Of a stretch of 64,000 nucleotides of DNA, positions 62,349 to 64,000 are shown piece by piece. This stretch comes from Cardiocondyla obscurior (taxonomy: Eukaryota; Arthropoda; Insecta; Hymenoptera; Formicidae). A program made the position numbers and the translations under genes. The notes below the pieces were generated by a model. It worked only from the letters and a program-made list of their open reading frames with translations, did not search any database and was not told the origin of the DNA. Location: NCBI RefSeq assembly GCF_019399895.1, contig NC_091867.1:9871501-9935500 (forward strand), in the 5' to 3' direction. Each line of letters begins with the position of its first letter. Position 1 is the stretch's first letter.

Positions 62349-62657
62349 GCCGACCTTCCTTCTATCGCACTCTCTCCCTTCTCTCTCCCCTTCTATCTCT
62401 CTTTTTTTTTTCTCTTTTTTTTTCCGTCTACAATCGAATCACCGAGACGTGATATGCTCCGATTACTGGCTAATACTGATACCTCCCCGGCGCCTTCTAC
62501 TAAAGATCACCGGGTGAGCGTTTGGACCGTTGCTGCCTGCGAATATAACGCGATCGCGCGCCTATCGCTCCGGGTAAAAATCGGCGAGTTGACCTGCAAT
62601 GACTGCTAACAATTGTGTTTTAAATCTGGACTCGATCACGATAAAATTTAACGAACG

Positions 62658-62692
62658 ATATATATATATATGTATATGTATTATATATATGT
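62658..62692. repeat. (TA)n microsatellite
   Basis: TA repeat with TG interruptions. Confidence 0.85.
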
Positions 62693-63027
62693 ACGATCGC
62701 AAATCATTTTCAACGCGGGCCAGTCGCGACGATTGCAAACTATCTTTCTGCGAGAGCAGCTCTAGCTTCGTATGAGCCTTAGAAAAATAATAAGTCCCTC
62801 TGCGGCCGCATTGTAGTCTTCAGCATCTGTGAATCCGTATCAAGGTCGGATTTTTTTTTTTTTTTTTTTTTTTTCCGCGCGCGACGTTATTTTCATGATG
62901 TTTAACGACTATATATGCTATAGGTACATAATGCTTAATATGTATACATGTATATGCATGTGTATATATATCCATATACGTATGTATATATATATATCTC
63001 AATGTAATACCTCCGCACGTCGTCCAC

Positions 63028-63092
63028 TCACACACCCACACACGCACACGAGCGCGCAAGCACACGCACACACACACACATATACATATATA
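63028..63092. repeat. Compound CA/TA microsatellite
   Basis: CA units with CG interruptions, passing into TA/CA units. A related TA/TG-rich stretch precedes it at 62938-62997. Confidence 0.8.
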
Positions 63093-64000
63093 ATAGACAT
63101 TTTATATCATTATTGTTAACGCATTGATGCTATCTGCTGTTATTCGTATAATCATAGTACATTTACTGGTATAATTGCTATCGTCTTACAATATATCTAA
63201 AATAATATTTTTAACATTCAGCGATGTGTTGTTTCATGCGTGTGTCTGTGTCCTGCGTCTTCGTTTGTTAAACTTCTTGCCGCCGATTAATGCACACCCT
63301 TGCTCACCGGAGTTGCGTGAAGACTAAACGATCGGTATGTGCGAGAGAAATTCGCGCTGGATTGAAAGGAAAGACAGCCGCTTCACGTGCGCTTAGGAAA
63401 TACGGTAAATCTAAAAAGGGACAAATCGCCTTTCCCGGTTCTCCGTCGATGCACCCGATGCTCGCCGGTGATCGAAAAATCACGGTCTTGTTTTGGGCAA
63501 ACCGGGCGCAACTGAAAGGACCACCTTAGTACTTAATTGGGAATGTATTTACTCATGCACGGACCGGGTCGAGCGATCCCAGGGAAACGAAAGGTCGAAA
63601 TAACATAAGTTAGATGTCAAATTGATCAATTACGACGAAAAGCTGGCATATACTTGCCGTAATTTGGTCAATTCAATGTCAAATTTATGTTACATTGACT
63701 TTTCTTTCTCCTGGAGTAACTTCACGCAAGAGACAGAACGGTGACTCTTCCCCTTAAGGCTCCAAATTATCTCACCGCCTAGAAGCGAAACGTCACACGC
63801 CGGAAATTCTTGCCTTATCGTCAAATAAAGATATTTTCATGAAAAAAAAAAAAAGAAAAAAGAAAAAGAAACTTCAGACAGTTCCAGCACGCTTGCATAC
63901 AACGGCAACTAACTCTCTCTTATAGCTTTATCAATAATCTCAGTTTCCGGTTAATTTACAAGCGTACCAAAGCGATCTAAATGGTTTTCAGCGTGTAGAA

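Larger units (their letters stand above)
58710..64000. other. HSL upstream region and gene-free right end
   Basis: 58.7-59.25 kb is GC-rich and should hold the HSL 5' UTR and promoter. Beyond it, open frames are short, compositionally biased and without splice support. T runs lie at 59570, 60800-60820, 61297-61330 and 62849-62874. No repeat-element protein is recognised. A candidate exon at 60008-60050, an inverted repeat near 61.2 kb and three simple repeats are listed separately. The final kilobase holds a 79-codon frame at 63290-63529 that I do not believe. Confidence 0.5.

Noticed and set aside
62453..62512. Possible plus-strand first exon (MLRLLANTDTS...) ending at a GTGAGC donor
   Set aside because: Only 20 codons, no upstream support and no downstream partner in the window.
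63290..63529. 79-codon basic open frame near the right end
   Set aside because: It is short and basic, with no recognised family and no exon boundaries.
1..64000. CRISPR arrays, bacterial operons, prophage or viral genes
   Set aside because: None seen. The window is eukaryotic nuclear DNA with spliced genes; the repeats are microsatellites, foldbacks and one degenerate tandem duplication.

Overview
This is a stretch of an animal nuclear genome. It is almost certainly an insect and most likely a hymenopteran such as an ant; the species cannot be named from the sequence alone. The evidence is multi-exon genes with GT-AG introns (often 80-400 bp), proteins closest to remembered insect orthologs, no bacterial-style operons, and strong local GC swings: about 1-12.5 kb and the promoter regions are GC-rich, the rest AT-rich with many poly-A/T runs. 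All exon models were built by hand, by finding splice sites and checking that phases add up, and by recalling family sequences. No database search was run.

Layout. 1-11.4 kb holds no recognisable exon. It is read as intron 1 of a minus-strand PDZ gene (Zasp66/PDLIM type) whose first coding exon is at 11365-11460 and whose remainder lies off the left edge. Then come FAF2/UBXD8 (13747-16275, +), a RIOK3 N-terminal gene with no kinase domain (17838-18940, -), chromatin remodeller Mi-2/CHD4 (20969-31176, -, 15 exons, 1971 aa), TIM44 (32466-34207, +, divergent from Mi-2), TPX2 (35817-38078, -), a ChaC-type gamma-glutamylcyclotransferase (39415-40284, -), WDR6 (40610-44795, +, 13 exons, 1042 aa, divergent from ChaC), TRAPPC5 (45572-46346, +), complex I subunit NDUFB4 (46671-47421, -), cathepsin L (50519-51966, +), N-acetyltransferase NAA50/san (53423-54495, +) and hormone-sensitive lipase (55538-58709, -). 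58.7-64 kb shows no identifiable gene.

The genes are mostly housekeeping and unrelated in pathway: ERAD and lipid droplets (FAF2, HSL), chromatin (Mi-2), mitochondria (TIM44, NDUFB4), spindle (TPX2), glutathione turnover (ChaC), tRNA modification (WDR6), vesicle tethering (TRAPPC5), lysosomal proteolysis (cathepsin L) and N-terminal acetylation (NAA50). Several are head-to-head pairs that probably share promoters. Nothing here looks like a new multi-gene system. The best leads are the kinase-less RIOK3 locus, a scattered set of exon-like minus-strand pieces (34.9, 45.1, 45.3, 49.5, 49.8, 52.7, 60.0 kb) that may be parts of an unidentified gene hosting several nested genes, and a stop-free 114-nt intron in TRAPPC5.
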